Assembly: GCA_015501075.1 (NCBI GenBank)
Contig: JADNYJ010000050.1
Location: 1-64,000 of the forward strand
Origin: Gymnopilus junonius
Taxonomy: Eukaryota > Basidiomycota > Agaricomycetes > Agaricales > Galerinaceae
Reading direction: 5' to 3'
Length of the DNA: 64,000 nt
The notes under the pieces were generated by a model. It was given only the letters and a program-made list of their open reading frames with translations. It had not been told where the DNA came from and ran no database searches. Made by a program: the position numbers and the translations under genes. Shown here one piece after another: positions 24,019 through 35,873 of this stretch. The stretch's first letter is position 1; each line of letters begins with the position of its first letter.

Positions 24019-27000
24019 ATGCCTCGTCGGACCCGCGCCTCAAACCCCAATGTGACCCTCGCATCTTCGCCCTACCTCCTCAACACGATCTCTACGCTGA
24101 AAACCTCGTCATGTTACGCAGGCAGTGGGAAATGGGCGGCATTTAGCCAATTCTTTTGTACTTTCTCTCAATTATTTGCTATGAACGATGTCACTGTTTC
24201 TGTGAGTTTCGTTTTGCTCTTCTCCTTCACCCCTATTAAGTCCTTGCCCAGGATATTGAAAGAGATTTAGTTCACCAAACCAATACTGTTATATCGCGTA
24301 TTATGCAGAGACTATTGTACACATTGTCGTATGACCGACGAGTCACGTACGTGGTTGTCTCTTGTTTCTGCCTCTCAAAGTTATGTCAACCAATTTCTTC
24401 TAGCCTAGATAATTGGCAACCCACACTTCGCAAGCAATACTCCAAACGTGACCCACTAGCTAATCCAATTGGACCAGATCCCAAAGATAACAAGCTGCAG
24501 GCGAAAGTCGAGGATGAACCACTGGAAGTGCCTAAGGCAGATTCTATTGACTCAACAATTAGTGAAGACCGGAATAAACACCTTGGCGAGCAGAACAGCA
24601 CAACGCGTGGAAGCATCCCCCTAAGTGACGCGGAAAATCCAGGTTTGCATTCCGACGCAGTCTCAGTGCATTCCATTCAGTCGAATTCACGCAAATATTC
24701 CCGTGGTTCTGACACTGGGGATATTCCAGAAGAAGAAACAAAGGAAGAAGCTCCAATAGATTGGTTTGAATCTTCCAATGATCGCCAAGCTCGAGTCACT
24801 GCATACTCTGGCTGAATGGCAATTCCAAAACGCAACAAGGCTACGAACTGTCATGAAAAGTGATGACGAACTTGCTTCATGGGGTCAGGCATCCCATTGT
24901 TTATTGGAAGCTCATGTGCTGACTTCATCGGGATAGCGGTATTGAGCCCTGTTGGTTATGACAGTAAAAGCAATGCATATTGGTTTTTGGCGGTACGTCA
25001 ATCTGGAATAATTTTAGACATTTCTCTGATTACATTATAGGTGATCGTCTTTGGATACAGCGGGTGCCACCGAAACCTCTAAAATCACGGGTCTCTGAAG
25101 CGCAGAGGGCTGTGGATAAGTCTAGTAATGCAATTCTAAGACACTCCTGTCTTCAAACGACCAAAGCTCGAACACGACTTACGTCTCTCGGACCAGAAAA
25201 ACTCCATGAATAATGTGTCGCCTTTGGGGGCGTCAGAGTCGAGCGGCCAAAGACCAAGCTAAATTGAAGCTTGACCTGCAAGCCAAGGAGTTGGCTAGAT
25301 TAACAGGAGGCCGGTATCCTTGGGGCGCAAGTCTAAGTCTCGGCAAACTTCTGCTAGAGCCCAACCTCCCCGGCGGGTCATTGGAACGCGGACGAGTGCT
25401 AGACTTAGAGGTACACAAGATAGCGAATGGCAACCCATTCCAGATGAATGGCTGGAGGACGAGACTAATGCTCATGGTGCCAACAAGCCTTCAATGGCCA
25501 GTACCGGCTTGGAAAGTGATCGAGAGACGATAGCGATCTCACCGAGTTGAGTGACGAGGCGGAGGAAAACAGGGACTCCAAGTCGCAGCCGCACAACGGT
25601 GGCAAGTTAGCCAAGAATAAAGATCTCAGCAACTTGATATTGACTCGGAAGACGATGAAGTGCAGCAACAAGTCCAAGAGCCGTCTGCTGATTTCGTGGG
25701 AATGGGAAACGGTAATTGATTGCTTTTATGTTACTTCATTTCCGACCTGACCTGTTTACTGTATCTTCAGATCTGCGTCACCCTTCAAGACTGGGAAACA
25801 TATAGCAGAACGGTTTTGAAAAAGCGACTCACTACGCTGAAAAGGCACTATATAGAACACTGGTTAACGACATAGTTCCTGCTGTCACACAGGAGCTCAA
25901 GGCAGGCATCTTCCATCTCTTATCTCGTCTTCTGCTCACATACTCCGCAGGAAGTTCAGCGTAAACTTGACTTAGAAGATGCGCTCGTGCACAGAAAGCG
26001 CTCTTCTCGCATTGCGCTGAAAGAAAGTGAACGTGAAGAAGCTCGCCTGACAGCAAGAAGAAAACAGGAAGAAGAAGAAAAACAAAGTCGGGCTAAAAGG
26101 TTGGAAGCTCGCTTGAAAAAAGAGGAGGCGGAACGTATCAAACGTGAAAACGCTAGAGAGCAAAGGAGAAAGGAGAGAGAAACACGAGAGGAATCCCGCA
26201 AGACCTCAGCAGCGTATGTCACGAAGATATTTTCCTTTCGTCATAGGCACTGACGATCTATTTTGCATGTAGGCCAGAAGTTGAGCAAGGTGTACATCTT
26301 GACAAGAAGAAACGTGCGTCGCCCTCAGGCAGCATGAGGAGCAAAGACAAAGTCAACAACGGCGGTTCTCGTGCTGTTGCGACTGACGACTGGGAGTTGT
26401 CCTGCGAAATTTGTGAACGACATGGTCTTAACTTGGTCCGCTCTATTTAGACTACTTCTATTTGAAAAAACTAAGTGAGTACTAGGATGATGGCACCCCA
26501 ATGATGTCCTGCGGACATTGTTTCAAATGGCAACACATCCTTTGCCACGATCGCGCAGATCGCGCTGCAGGCCGTCCGCCTCGCAACTGGGACGCCGTGG
26601 ACTTTATATGCAGGAAATGTCGCGCCTCGCGGCAAGATAACTATAACGACCGTATTTTTTCTCTTGGCGAACATCATTCCGTCGCGCAAGCATCACAACT
26701 CTCGGCCTTTAATCCATATCAATCGGTGATGATGCCTTCCGCGGATCGCGAACATTCATACATGCCTAATTTTAGAGAACCTAACCACCAAAGTTTCTAT
26801 ATTCGACCCACTAATGGTCATCCGTGAGTTCAGTTCAGGCTGGTCCTGCGCCAAATAATGCACCTAGAAGTACTATATCCTTCAGTCATTATCAACCCGC
26901 TGCACACAGTTTCTCGGGACACAAATTTTACCCAGAATCTCAGCCCCATTACAGCCATGCAAGCTCGCAGTATGGATCGACGCCCCAGCCACACAAACCT

Positions 27001-27297
27001 CAGGTTCCTACAGCATCACCTGTCAGTGTTACCTCTACTGACTTTTTTTAGACCATTGTCCCTGGATGGAACAACCCAGCGCAGTTGCATAGCACGGGAT
27101 ACTCTCCTCAGAACGGCTATCCCACTGCACCACATCCGGTCAACCTTAGGGGCTTGCAAGGCGAACATCCTGTTCCGGACCACACTTCTCAAGCTCTACA
27201 CCGGTATCCAGAGGCTCGTTACCCGCCTCCCCAATACCTGTCCAGTCAATACAGATATCATTCAGCATCGTATCAACCTCCATTGGACAGGCAATAG
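24019..27297 (+). CDS. DDT- and PHD-finger chromatin protein
   Basis: The N-terminus has a DDT-like helix pair (KWAAFSQFFCTFSQLFAMND, then MQRLLYTLSYDRRV), seen in ISWI-type remodelling partners. A block RLWIQRVPPKPLKSR resembles the WHIM region, a highly charged coiled coil of Glu, Arg and Lys follows at about 25980-26215, and then a PHD finger (CEIC, CGHCFKWQH, FICRKCR). The tail is rich in Pro, His, Tyr and Gln. PHD fingers read histone H3 tails, so a nuclear chromatin role is likely, but the subfamily (RSF1/CECR2-like or other) is not settled. Frames change several times between 24.8 and 25.9 kb without clear introns, so the middle is approximate. Confidence 0.75.
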
Positions 27298-27383
27298 ATT
27301 GAGGGCATTTTTACGTGGTGGACTAATACAATGCTCACTTCTTATAATTTTGTAATGCACATTGATATACTTTTAGCTTAAGT

Positions 27384-28207
27384 TCATCGGATTGTCTCAT
27401 ACATTGTGAATGCTGGTGATCGAAATGCAAACGGGTCATCGTTGCCCAGATTATCACTGTCTGCTGGTCAGCTGGATCTTGTTGAGAACTGAAGAAACAC
27501 ACTCAATAGGTCCAAGGACACGCAAGCCACGGACATGTGTATCCTTCCCACTCATATGGTTTGCAGCAACAATGATTTGAAGAACGTAGGCATAAACGGG
27601 ATTCCTGCAGCGGTAATCATCATGAATTTGCGAGAATTATTCTGCAGGAGCAAACGTCTTACAATCCGTCCCCGTCTGCGTTTGGTTCTGAAGAAACATC
27701 AAAGGTGATCCAACCGTCTGGCTTATCCAAAGTCACGACGCGCACATCTTGAAGATCACTTGGACCAGTTCCTGCGCGGATTGCCAAAGTAGAAGGAGTA
27801 TAGGAATCATCTTGAGGAAAGTTAAGGTGAATGCTGATTTTCTAGAATAGTCAACTGTTTAGACTGGTAAATCGTATTGCACACTATTTACCGACTTGGA
27901 TAGCAACTTTGCGAGGAAATTCAATTGTTATAAAATGAGGTTGTGGACCATCTGAGCTATTGGCAAGTAATTGCATCGGAAAATGATGGTGCGATTGAAT
28001 GTACTTCAACTAACTCACTGCCAAAAGGTGTCAGGGTCGCCATCCAAGAGGCACTCTGCGCCAAAGCCAAACTTGAAGGATGACACTGACCACTTTGCAC
28101 GAGATGAAATGTCGGGCCATGGCAAAACAGGTGGTTTCCGAGCACCAGAATGAATAATGGGCGTTCCCGTCCTCTGGGGGCGCCAAGTTTGTTGTCGGTC
28201 GACTCAT
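27384..28207 (-). CDS. DOC1: Anaphase-promoting complex subunit APC10/Doc1
   Basis: APC10 is the substrate co-receptor and processivity factor of the APC/C ubiquitin ligase. The Doc domain is clear: AKWSVSSFKFGFGAECLLDG, DPDTFW, DGPQPHFITIEFPRKVAIQ, ISIHLNFPQDDSYTPSTLAI and IIVAANHMSGKDTHVRGLRV. The protein ends MYETIR; a C-terminal Ile-Arg tail is the family's docking signal for TPR subunits. At least three introns are needed. The N-terminal frame shifts once near 28160, so the start at 28207 is provisional. The gene is divergent from UBA4, 41 bp away, and converges on the PHD gene. Confidence 0.88.
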
Positions 28208-28248
28208 GGAAAGCTTTGTGGCCTTATGTAAGCCTACTTATTCTGCCA
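28208..28248. promoter_or_regulatory. Very short divergent intergenic segment APC10-UBA4
   Basis: Only about 41 bp separate the proposed start codons of the two divergent genes, so their promoters must overlap 5' coding or untranslated sequence. An in-frame ATG further upstream for UBA4 (28150) would make the genes overlap. Confidence 0.45.
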
Positions 28249-29761
28249 ATGACCACAATACTCCCGTTAAACGACTATAAACGATATGGCCGCCAGATGA
28301 TCTTAGATGGGGTCGGTCTACCGGGTAATATTATTACATAGTTGGCAATATTCGAATCTTTCTAACGCGCTTCAAGGTCAGGTTAAGTTAACTCAATCGT
28401 CGGTAGTTGTTGTCGGCGCAGGGGGACTCGGTTGTCCCGCCCTTCAATACCTCGGAGCTGCGGGAATTGGTACGCACTGTCTTGGTCGTTGATTCGCCCT
28501 TTTTCACCTCTTTTCTGTAGGTCGGATAGGAATAATCGATCATGACCGTGTTGAAATCTCCAACTTGCAGCGCCAAATCTTGCACAATGAAGAGACTTTA
28601 GGGATGTACAAAGCGGAGTCGGCAGCTCTTGCAATGAAAAGGTTAGGAGCTCGAAGAGTCCTGTGTTCAGGAGCTGATAGAGATTTAAACCTATTCAGAA
28701 TCAATTCTGAACTTACAGTGGACGTAATGGCTGTCGCGCTCACCGCGGATAACGCAATGTCTTTATTGCATCCTTATGACATCATTTTGGATTGCACCGA
28801 TAATGTGCCTACTCGATATCTGCTGTCTGATGCCTCTGTCGCTCTCAAGAAACCTCTTGTTAGCGGGGCAGCCCAAAAATTCGAAGGGCAACTTTGTGTA
28901 TTTAATCTGGGCACGAACGGCCCCTGTTACCGATGCTTATATCCCCAGCCGCCTCCTCAAGAAAGTGTGGGCTCCTGCTCCGAACTCGGTATTTTGGGAG
29001 TGGTCACAGGTATTATTGGAAACATGCAAGCTTTGGAAACCATAAAAATTATTTTGGGCAAAGAGGGTCTGTCATCACTTCTCTTTTATAAGAAAACAAC
29101 CCTCCGTTGAATGAAAGCTGCCATCCAGATCAATCCCCTTCATTACTACTTTTCTCTGCTCTTGGGTCGCCTCCTTTTCGCAGTATCAAATTGAGACAGC
29201 GAAAGCCAACGTGTGTTGCCTGCAATAACCCTGGTGCTCCCCTTAACTCAACAGATTATGTACAATTTTGCGGAGGGCCAAGCCCTGACTGGGTCAGTGA
29301 GGGGCGTATCGCTGGTCTTGCCGGCCATCGCATACAAGCAAGGGTATGGCGTTTGCGGGAAGAAGGCAACCCAATCTAATCCGAAAATCAAAATTTCCAG
29401 GAATTGCATGAACTCATAATGTCATCCACTGTTCGTCCAAGGATATTGGACGTTCGTCCTGCCATTGAATATGGGATATGTCAGCTGCCTGAGTCCGAAA
29501 GTAGGTCAGCCTGGTCAGTGTTTGAAATAACGACTAATAGTCCAAATTTCAGACGTGCCCCTCAAAGAACTACTGAGTCAGCCTGAAAAGTATATTCCCT
29601 CCTCTGCAACTGACTTGTACGTTATCTGTCGATTGGGTAACGATTCTCAAATTGCTGCTGAAGCTCTCAGGCGAATGGGAAGAGGAGCGTGTGTAAAAGA
29701 TGTTATTGGAGGACTTCGGGCTTGGTCAACTGTAGTTGACTCTAACTTTCCAATTTATTGA
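28249..29761 (+). CDS. UBA4: UBA4/MOCS3: E1-like adenylyltransferase with rhodanese domain
   Basis: The enzyme adenylates the C-terminus of the ubiquitin-like Urm1 (and the molybdopterin synthase small subunit in many organisms), then thiolates it through its rhodanese domain for tRNA thiolation. The start gives [20 protein letters not shown]. The ATP site [33 protein letters not shown] and [12 protein letters not shown] follow. CYRC and CVAC form the zinc site, and SCSELGILG carries the adenylation-domain cysteine. The rhodanese domain ([15 protein letters not shown]) has the loop CRLGNDSQ with its persulfide cysteine. Five introns restore one frame; using the acceptor at about 29128 avoids a frameshift. 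The gene looks intact. Confidence 0.93.
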
Positions 29762-29880
29762 TACTACGTTTAAGTAGTCAACTAAGAGGCATAACAAAAA
29801 AAGACTACCGACACGATATTTCAAAATCACTCTTAGTCATTTCCCTTGAAACAAGTTAGATCAAAAGAACGAGAATCTCC

Positions 29881-30808
29881 TCAAAGCTGCTTACTCTGAC
29901 CCAGCTTCAACCACTTGGGTACTTTGGCTTCACCCGTTTTCCCACCTGACGATGGAACTTTTTTCGTTTGAGAAAGCAGAGTAGTGTCGTCAGTTTCCTC
30001 GACTAGCATAGCTGGTCGCGGAAGATCCAGAGCCTGCTCCATGACCCAAGGTGCTAGAGGCGCAGGTAACGTGGGGTCTATGAGGGAGCATGAGAAACAT
30101 AGCAACCCCACGTTAGGATAGCGATACGTACGATTCAATGCATCATCTTCAAATCTCAGTAAGAGGATGGATGATGGCGCTAGTTCCAGTTCAGCCAGAG
30201 TGAGGTCACGAACAGAGGTATCCGACACTTTCAGATCTCGCTTTGGAGGCTGATCTGCAAAAGTTGAGTGAAATAACGTTCCGAGAAAGAAGCAAGCAAG
30301 TTACATAGAATAAACTTGATAGGTTTGATGTCTTCCCGCAAGCAACCACGAACAAAAGCATAAACAGATTTGATCTTATTGACCGAAGGAAAGGCCTTTT
30401 CGAGTTGAGTCTGATCCATGAACTTGACGCGGATAGTGGTCTAGCAGGGAGCCAGTCAATGGAATGCTTTTGAGGTACAAGGTCGGATATCCACCTCCGG
30501 CCATCGATCACGCTTTGCCTTCACTTCAGCCTCTCTGACAGAACGGGGTTTCAAAGGAGCATTGACGAGAGCCTGAGTCCGAGCGCTCAGGACAGCCTGA
30601 GCGGCTTTCAGATCTGCAGCAGTCGGGGTGAAATAATCATCGGGTAGATCGTTCACTGGTGACGACGAGTAAGATAGAGACTAAGATGACTGGAGTGCCA
30701 TTTACCAGGTAAAGTAGGGGAAATAGAGGGTGGTCTATAAACTTTAAAGTTTTCAGGTTGCTGCTGACTGGCAGACATTGGAATTGCAGAAGACGAAGGT
30801 AGGGACAT
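29881..30808 (-). CDS. UBX-domain protein related to TUG/ASPL
   Basis: UBX domains bind the AAA ATPase p97/Cdc48. The product starts MSLPSSSAIPMSAS and then has a short linker region (FKVYRPPSISPTLP, then NDLPDDYFTPTAADLKAAQ). The UBX domain is IRVKFMDQTQLEKAFPSVNK, SVYAFVRGCLREDIKPIKFI, PPKRDLKVSD and LAPSSILLLRFEDDAL, and the tail ends KLGQSKQL. Three introns are used. The protein is short (about 270 residues) and lacks the N-terminal ubiquitin-like domains of animal TUG, unless exons were missed upstream of 30808, where a TTAG acceptor-like site precedes the start. Confidence 0.82.
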
Positions 30809-31207
30809 TTGAGTTGGAGGGTAGGAGATAGATTGAGAACACGACTAATTGTGATACACGGTGACTTAGGTAATCTATGTAGCAACTCGTTCTTGCTAGA
30901 AAGAATGACAAGTCAGCACACGTCTTTCCAGCGAATAGTATGGTCAGAAAAAAGAAAGTTGTCTCATGGCCCATCCCCAGGATGCACTGGCGGGTGACCC
31001 CTTTGGTATGAGGATGGAGACAATCGAACGCAAATTACAATACAACATCACAGAAAGAAAAGAACACGGCTCGCAACTTACCTCGATGGAAGAACGTTGG
31101 AAGGAAAAGCAAACACAGAAGTTTGAAGAAATACCACGATTTGCTTGGATTTGTTTGTACCTTTCATCAATAATCTAGCCGACCGTAAGGATATCAATCA
31201 AGCGGAC
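30809..31207. other. Divergent intergenic region UBX protein-PITH protein
   Basis: This 399-bp stretch has only short frames. It may hold 5' UTRs, and possibly an upstream exon of the UBX gene. Confidence 0.4.
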
Positions 31208-32113
31208 ATGCCTCACGAGCACCGCGACGACTGTGGACACGAAAGCCATGATCACGACCACGACCACCCCTCGGCCGACCTTGGCTTCCAGGATAACTTG
31301 TTCATCCATATCGACCGCCAAAACGTCGTAGCTCTTAATGCCACTGGAAATGCTTCCAGTATTATTAAACCTTGGCATGCTCGTCTAGACGAGGTCAAAG
31401 TGCGTGTTATTTTATGAACTTTCAAGGTCGCTGTTCAAGCAAGCCCAGTTCCTTGAATCAGATGCAGATGACCAGTTGTGAGTTGATAAGACCCTTTTTT
31501 GCGATCTTCATATTTGTCTGTCGTGCAGAATCATACGGGTCCCTTTTACGGGCACAGTGCGTCTCAAGGCCGTCTTGTTCAAATCAGGGCCCGCAGGGCA
31601 TACTCCTCAAAAGATCGCATTAGTAGGTATAGTTATAACTGATGATCTGTCGCTCCACTTTCATGAACTTGGTGCCGTCAGTTTGCGAACGGGCATAACC
31701 TCGACTTCGGTGACATAAATGATATAACACCTACACAAGAATTTCTTATCCCCCAAAGCCAGGACGTTGGGGAATATACTCTCAAGTAAATATTTCGAAC
31801 GTACTCCTTTCTTTTCAGAGCTGAATGAAAGCGTATTTTTCGCTCTGAAGGACAGCAAAATTCTCCAACATTTCCAGTCTTACTATTTTCATCCCTGCAT
31901 CCCAAGGTGCTGAAACGACCAGAGTTTACTACTTGGGGTTTCTGGGAACCTGGACAGAGGTAAAGGGATCTAGAGATAATCTTACGCAGAGCTGATAAAT
32001 TCGCATAGCCCAAGAACCAACCAATCATCACGGTCTATGAGGCTCAGGCAAATCTTGCTGATCATGAAAAAATACAGGGCATGGATGGGACTTGGAGTGC
32101 TCCAGGCCACTGA
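31208..32113 (+). CDS. PITH-domain protein (PITHD1 type)
   Basis: The PITH domain is the proteasome-interacting domain first seen in thioredoxin-like proteins. The start is chosen at MPHEHRDDCGHESHDHDHDH, a His/Asp-rich N-terminus common in fungal PITHD1. The domain follows: DNLFIHIDRQNVVALNATGN, RVPFTGTVRLKAVLFKSGPA, HNLDFGDINDITPTQEFLIP, ETTRVYYLGFLGTWTE and PIITVYEAQANLADHEKIQG. Five introns bring all parts into frame and no frameshift is needed. The His-rich start could bind metal. The role in fungi is poorly known; a proteasome link is inferred from the family. Confidence 0.88.
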
Positions 32114-32228
32114 AATAACGAGTTCTCGACAAAGTTCCAATGCGCAGATGTGTTGATCAAAATGAAAGATATACATTGTGGGTATCAAAAAGAACGAAAG
32201 TAACAGAGTCATGACATAGCGATTAGCT

Positions 32229-35081
32229 TTATGGATTCAGATGGTTACCGCCCTCGGAGTTGCGCTGTAAAAAAGATTGCAGCATCTCGTAGCTTACATT
32301 ACCCTGCATAGGCCCAGCAAGGGTATTGGCATTGAATCTCGGGACTGTGGTGGGGAAAGGTGGTTGAGGCGCATTCATCAGTGAACCTTGACCAGCTTGG
32401 CCATTCATTATATTCAAGACAGCATTCATGTTTGCATGATTAGGTGCGTTCGTGGAGAAAATGGGGGCAGCCGTTTGTCCGTCCTGGTTTTGAGATGCAC
32501 GCTGTTGTTGTTGTTGCCGGGCCTAATGATGGAGGAAACGTTATGCCCAGTCTTGATAAGAAAAGCCAAACACACGGCTTACCGCAGCCTGAGCTTGCCG
32601 AAATTGGTGTAGTTGTGCCATGAGTATCTCTCGCTGTTGTTGACTTAAGTTGTTCAAATTTTGCATCTGCGCCACCATACTTGGGTGTGTATTCAACGAA
32701 GTAGCCGGAGGAATGGCAGGTTTGGGCAGTTCAGGCAAGCCTGTTAGCGGGAAGAACACACCAGCAAGGCCAGTTCCAATGGGAAAAATGAGAGCATTCT
32801 TTGTTTGAGGACCTTTCGGAGTTGGCCATGCTGCAGTTGCATACTTTTCTAATGTCAAAACACACGAAAGAAAAAAGCAACAAATATACATACTATGCCC
32901 TTCATTGTCAACAGCTGAACAAATGATACGTAATGGCTTTCGTGAGTTTTATAATCGGGTGCATTGGGAGCAACTCTGAAGGTGCACAGTCCGGGCTGAT
33001 GTCGTTTCATCCACCCTTGTAATTCCTCCCTGGACACCTGCGGCCCTCCAGGCGCGAGCGTCATATTTTGTGGCCATGTATCAGCACGGCTAGAAGATAC
33101 TTAAGCCTCAAGCAGGTAGATGAAAGGTACGACGCACCAAAAAGATGGATTTCCGCTGCTTGCTATAACTTGGGTGCGAACTTCTTTAGGTTCACCCGCT
33201 GGACCTTGTCCATTCCAAATCAAGAAACCGTTCCAAACAGGAACGTTCTTCTTGACATTGATAGATTGTTCTGACTGCGCCCCTTGGCTTGAACCAGGTG
33301 CGGTACTTGGTGACGAATCGGGTCGAATTGATATGCTCTGATGAGAAATTCCACTCGTCGCTTGAATATTGCCTACAGCCGATGGTCTCAACTTTTGCTG
33401 CTCAGTCGATTTCTGCATCTGTGTCGGAACAGCTGCTGCACTTGTTGATGTATTAGGGGGTGTTGAGCCAGAAGGGAAAGCCGTTTCACTCAATGAACGA
33501 GAATGTTCCATCTGTGTGGTATTATTTATATCCGAGCTGCCAGAAAAATTGGAAGAAGGTAGATTGCCGGTGGATAAAGAGCCAGTGCCATTGTTTAGGC
33601 TAAACGGTGGAGCGACGAGTTCTCTCTGAGGAAATACTAGGCCTGGAAGTGAGTTAGAAATACAAGTTCGGTACCATGAAAAGTAAGAGAGACCTTGACT
33701 CTGAGAAAGGCCGCTCTGCGCTTGCATCGCCTGTCGTGCTGCAATAAACTGTTGGTTCAGAGTCTGGGTCATTTTCGTATGATGCGTTTTCTTGACATTA
33801 TAGTCCTGCTTCAGAGAATCGTGCAAAGCTGAATTACCTTCCGCCTGGGCTGCTGCAATCCTCACTTCAAGCTCCTTCAGATGGATCATTCCGAGTTTCA
33901 CTCGATTTATGAATTCATGGATGGATGGCGTGTTCGGACCAGCGGAAGGGACTTGAGTGATGGTCGGTGTCGGGCGAATAGGCTGGGTAACAGGGAGCGA
34001 AGGCGGATTTGTTTGGGCTTGGGGTGTCGCAGTCTGTGGGCTGGGCTTCGGAGACTCGGTGTTGGACTGTAGACGAGGTCGTTTGGGTTCTGGCAGTCGA
34101 TCTGGATCACTTGTTCGTTTAGATGGCGAGACTAGAAAAGAGAGAGGTTCAATGTGTATGGATGAATAAAAAAAGGCGGTTGGACCTTTGGATGGCGGGG
34201 AAGCGAAGGGAGCCAGGAAAAGGGAATGGGGAGAGCGCACAGTGAACCATGGAGCTGAACCTCCGGTGACCACCTAAAGGCACAGTATACATAAAAGAAA
34301 AGCTCAGCCACGAGGCGACTAGTGAACGCACCGCTGCGTAAAGCTCTGGGAAACGAGAAAGGTTGGGACGGAGGTTAACGGTACTTAGCTGGATGTTCCT
34401 CTGATTGCTTTATTAGGCTATATATTGGCATGGGTGGCGAAAAAAAATTACCTTCTTTATTTCAGTAGGTAGGGAATCCCAATCGACATGATCCAGAGTA
34501 GTGGAATCGTTCCAGAAGGGGCGACTCGAAGTATCAGGAGAAGAATCGGCAACGTGCACGATATGAGAGACAGGAGGCTTTATTTTGGCGCCCTCGGTTG
34601 AAGCGGGCAAATGGGTGTGAAGGGAGTCAAATAACTGGATAGAAATGTCACTATGAAGGGGGAGAAAAGGGACTAATGGCAGACTGCACACCTCAAGGAC
34701 ACTCACAAAACCTTCGAGAGCAGCCATGCCCCTGCTGCCTCCATCGGCGGTCATACCAATACCCAGGCGGGAAAGGTCTTCCATTTCCTTCAAGACGACA
34801 GGCAAGTCAGTGAAGAAGCGCTTGCACAGGATAGGTGACGGGAGAGTGTCTGCGAATCCATAGGTGACAAATGCCACCCTGACCTGTGTGGGATGAGGTA
34901 GGCTGAGTAGAAGAAAAGACAGGAGAGGCCAGACCTTGCAGCCAGGATGGGTCTCGCTGAGGCGCTTCAGAACATGGGTGGCGTATTCAAGGACTTTGCC
35001 GCGCCATTCATGGGCTACTGAGAGGGAGGATTCTACGAGGAAAGCGATTGCAACGGTCTCTGGTTGTTGTTCAGAGGCCAT
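32229..35081 (-). CDS. MED25-like Mediator subunit (VWA plus ACID-like domain)
   Basis: MED25 contacts activators at the Mediator complex. The N-terminal von Willebrand A-like domain reads IAFLVESSLSVAHEWRGKVL, VRVAFVTYGFADTLPSPILC and GMTADGGSRGMAALEGFVSV. A long Pro/Gln/Ser-rich linker with nuclear-signal-like SPSKRTSDPDRLPEPKRPRL follows, then a helical segment (VRIAAAQAEGNSALHDSLKQ). The second conserved block, VPVWNGFLIWNG, ADTWPQN and CTFRVAPNAPDYKTHESHYV, is similar in pattern to the MED25 ACID domain. The C-terminus is Gln/Asn/Met-rich and ends GGNHLNP. Several introns are needed. The ACID assignment is by pattern only. Confidence 0.8.
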
Positions 35082-35168
35082 GGTATGAAGCTAAGATTGG
35101 GAAGCACAATAACATCAATGACATAATTCGGTCGTCAAGTTCATTACGGTATACAAGGTACAAGGGTA

Positions 35169-35754
35169 TTATATCTCTACAATAATCCAACATAACAGTG
35201 CTGCGAGGGTGAGTATAAGAGCTGATTTTGGCGAGAGGGCGGCGGCTGCATTGCTTGATGCGCTTTTGGGCGGACCGTAAATGCTCAACCAAGAACTGTA
35301 ATCAAGTACAGTGCCCGATGCTCCGATGGAGATGGGAAGGGTGGCAGGGCTTGTTGGTGTGAATGTGTCGGCGATGGCAGTCGTGATGCCATTGACTACG
35401 GTGGTGTAGGTGTAGGGAGTGGGACCGCCAGGCGTTCCGGTGGTTGCTGCGGGTTGGCCGACAGGACCCGGCCCTTGCTCGGTTGTGGTTGTGGAGGAAG
35501 ATGACGATGAGGTCAAAGTTGATCTGGGAGAGCATAAACGAAGGCTACAGACAATATGGAAGAGGACGGACAGGGTTTGTGTGGTGGGGCCACCAAGGTT
35601 TGTGGTGACGACTTCAATAAGAGTGGGGCCATTGCTGGAGGATGAGTGAGAAGAGACAGCAGCTGGAGAAGAGAAGAACAGACGGGACTGTGGTGGTTAT
35701 TGTCTGGGCATACGCTGAGAGGAACAGCAAGAGAGGGAGGAGGAGGAGGAGCAT
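35169..35754 (-). CDS. Secreted Ser/Thr-rich protein with probable GPI anchor
   Basis: The start MLLLLLPLLLFLSAYAQ is a strong signal peptide with a likely cut after AYA. The mature part is rich in Ser, Thr and Pro (SSHSSSSNGPTLIEVVTTNL, SSSSSSTTTTEQGPG). The end has small residues followed by a hydrophobic tail (SASSNAAAALSPKSALILTL, then LCWIIVEI), as in GPI-anchored proteins. A cell-wall or surface role is inferred; no enzymatic domain is present. One intron and one single-base frame change near 35675 are required. It is divergent from OLA1, with 119 bp between the start codons. Confidence 0.65.
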
Positions 35755-35873
35755 GGCAGAGGGCAGAGACACACGTGATCCCAGAGGCAGGCGAAATATT
35801 TGCAGTTATTGATTGCGATTAGAATTTTCAGATGATTCGTGCCTTGTACTCGACTCGCGCTGTAAAGAGCAGG

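Noticed and set aside
33101..34273. A 390-residue open frame as a separate gene
   Set aside because: It is part of the MED25-like gene: the frame runs through at least two introns, and its conserved parts continue in the neighbouring exons.
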